Shown one piece after another: positions 4,162 to 5,245 of a stretch of DNA of 5,245 nucleotides. The position numbers were made by a program, and so were the translations under genes. Each line of letters starts with the position of its first letter. Position 1 is the stretch's first letter. The DNA comes from Candidatus Bathyarchaeum sp. (lineage in GTDB: Archaea > Thermoproteota > Bathyarchaeia > Bathyarchaeales > Bathyarchaeaceae), in NCBI GenBank assembly GCA_003096255.1, contig PIXS01000002.1, forward strand, positions 1-5,245. The letters run 5' to 3'. The notes beneath the pieces were generated by a model, which had not been told where the DNA came from, ran no database searches, and worked only from the letters and a program-made list of their open reading frames with translations.

Positions 4162-5245
4162 TGTCTGTAGTTAAACACTTCATAGAAGATTCAATAAAGA
4201 AGACCCAAATTGACGAATTCTTGCAGAACGAATTCGAAAGAGCAGGATACGGTGGCGTAAGCATCACAAAAACCCCTCTGGGAACCCACCTAGTAATCTA
4301 CACTATGCGCCCTGGCCTAGTTATTGGAAGAGGCGGAGAAACCATAAGAGCCCTCGCAACGGTTCTTGAAGAAAAATTTGAGCTCCCCAGCCCCCAGATT
4401 TCAGTAGCAGAAATCGAAGTCCCTGAACTCAACGCCTATGTTGTGGCTTCACGGATTGCCTCAGCCCTGAAACGTGGTGTTCATTACCGAAGAGCTGGCT
4501 TTTGGGGACTAACCCAAACTATGGAAGCAGGAGCACTGGGCGCAGAAATTATTATCAGCGGCAAACTACGAACTGACCGCGCGCGATACGAAAAATTCAG
4601 GACAGGATACCTGCCCAAAAGCGGGGAACCCCCAAGAAGATACATGAGAAAAGCCGAGTTACACGTTCAGACAAAGCCTGGAATTCTAGGCGTCAAAGTT
4701 CGGTTACTTCCTCCAGATGCGCAGTTCCCTGATCAAGTAAAAGTACAAATAATCGAAGAAGAAGAGTTGGAGCCCATAACAGAAACGCCAATCATGGAAG
4801 AACCTGTAGCAGCAGAAGATAAAACACCAGAAGTTCTCCCGCCCGAAGAAACCGCTCCAGTAAAAGAACCAGCTCCTCCTGTAGAAGAGAAGGTTGCTGA
4901 ACCTGAAGCTCCTAAAGTTGAAGAAAAACCTGTAGCCGAAGCACCCGCTACTGAGCCAGTCGTTGAAGCCAAAGCTGCTCCCGCAAAAGAAAAGAAAGCA
5001 GCCAAAAAGAAGGTTTCAAAACCAGAAACTCCGTCTGAACCTGAAAAACCAGCAGCAGAGAAGAAATCAGAGCCTGAAATAATAGTTGTTGAGGAAGAGA
5101 AGGCAGCGCCTAAAAAGAAAGTAGCCAAACCAAAAGTTTCTGCTGTTAAAGAAGAAACGGCACCAAAAAAGAAGCCAGCTAAAAAGAAAGTAACCAAACC
5201 AGAAGTTGAAGAAAAAGCGGCGCCAAAAAAGAAGGCAGCTAAAGC
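4161..5245 (+). CDS. rps3: Small-subunit ribosomal protein uS3 with long low-complexity C-terminal tail (partial)
   Basis: The frame gives 361 complete codons and runs off the right edge. Residues 1 to about 195 are a normal archaeal uS3: an N-terminal helix region, a type II KH RNA-binding domain with the loop IGRGGE (G56-R57-G58-G59), and the C-terminal domain with KRGVHYRRAGFWG (104-116), GALGAEIIISGKL (124-136) and PGILGVKVRL (173-182). In the 30S subunit uS3 sits at the mRNA entry site. The ATG is supported by GGAGG at 4149-4153, seven bases upstream, inside the end of uL22. From about residue 198 the protein becomes low-complexity: first Glu/Pro/Val-rich (about 198-270), then Lys/Ala/Pro-rich with repeated APKKK and KKKVxKP motifs. 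This tail of at least 160 residues nearly doubles the protein and must be flexible. The minus-strand open frame over the tail is a by-product of its biased composition. Confidence 0.95.
   Translation, partial: MSVVKHFIEDSIKKTQIDEFLQNEFERAGYGGVSITKTPLGTHLVIYTMRPGLVIGRGGETIRALATVLEEKFELPSPQISVAEIEVPELNAYVVASRIASALKRGVHYRRAGFWGLTQTMEAGALGAEIIISGKLRTDRARYEKFRTGYLPKSGEPPRRYMRKAELHVQTKPGILGVKVRLLPPDAQFPDQVKVQIIEEEELEPITETPIMEEPVAAEDKTPEVLPPEETAPVKEPAPPVEEKVAEPEAPKVEEKPVAEAPATEPVVEAKAAPAKEKKAAKKKVSKPETPSEPEKPAAEKKSEPEIIVVEEEKAAPKKKVAKPKVSAVKEETAPKKKPAKKKVTKPEVEEKAAPKKKAAK
4986..5245 (+). repeat. Degenerate Lys/Ala/Pro repeats encoding the uS3 tail
   Basis: Four lysine-rich blocks lie at about 4986-5027, 5103-5138, 5157-5207 and 5217-5245 (cut by the edge). 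The APKKK cores begin at residues 316, 334 and 354, a spacing of 18 and 20 residues. The DNA is also alike: 24 bases from 5160 recur at 5220 with about two changes, and about 28 bases near 5110 recur near 5179 with about two changes. Such closeness at the base level suggests recent duplication by slippage or recombination. Repeats may continue past the window. Confidence 0.6.

Noticed and set aside
4733..5197. 154-residue minus-strand open frame rich in Gly, Ser, Ala and Phe
   Set aside because: It is the complement of the Lys/Glu/Pro-biased uS3 tail; the repetitive coding sequence lacks stops on the other strand.

Overview
The window looks archaeal. The evidence is an archaeal-type uL22 (starting MPKWGYS) followed directly by an archaeal-type uS3, TATA-like boxes at promoter distance from several starts, leaders of only a few bases in two places, and T-rich stretches instead of bacterial hairpin terminators. 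The fragment at the left edge ends in a PEF motif, a membrane helix and basic residues, a surface-protein ending I associate with Bathyarchaeia and methanogens. Bathyarchaeia or a close relative is my best guess for lineage, but that is inference from remembered protein style.

Layout, left to right. (1) Bases 1-108: the last 35 codons of a membrane-anchored, probably exported protein. (2) 194-439 (+): a stand-alone Lrp/AsnC ligand-binding (RAM) domain with no DNA-binding part. (3) 581-772 (-): an unrecognised 63-residue protein with two predicted membrane helices. It is convergent with the RAM gene and divergent from the next gene. A 16-bp near-perfect palindrome lies between the two convergent 3' ends. 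(4) 945-1547 (+): a P-loop kinase-like protein of the AAA_33/COG0645 type with an odd Walker A (Trp where Gly is expected), followed after 19 bases by (5) 1567-2439 (+): a PHP-domain phosphoesterase of the TrpH/RNase AM type. (6) 2453-3457 (-): an aminoglycoside-phosphotransferase-fold kinase of the COG2187 type, convergent with the PHP gene. (7) 3691-4161 (+) uL22 and (8) 4161-5245+ (+) uS3, cut by the right edge, which begin a ribosomal-protein cluster.

How the parts may work together. COG2187-type and COG0645-type domains occur fused in one bacterial protein. Finding both here as separate genes on either side of a PHP phosphoesterase suggests one functional module: two predicted phosphotransferases and a phosphatase or nuclease acting on a related, unknown substrate. 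That is the strongest lead in the window. The ribosomal part shows a cluster starting at uL22 with its own promoter and no uS19 upstream, and a uS3 with a tail of more than 160 residues that changes from Glu/Pro-rich to Lys/Ala/Pro-rich repeats resembling histone H1 tails.

No rRNA, tRNA, CRISPR array, insertion sequence or replication origin was seen. If the 63-residue gene is accepted, no gene-free gap exceeds about 235 bases. If it is rejected, 440-944 would be a gene-free stretch of about 505 bases holding only the palindrome, weak promoters and T-tracts.
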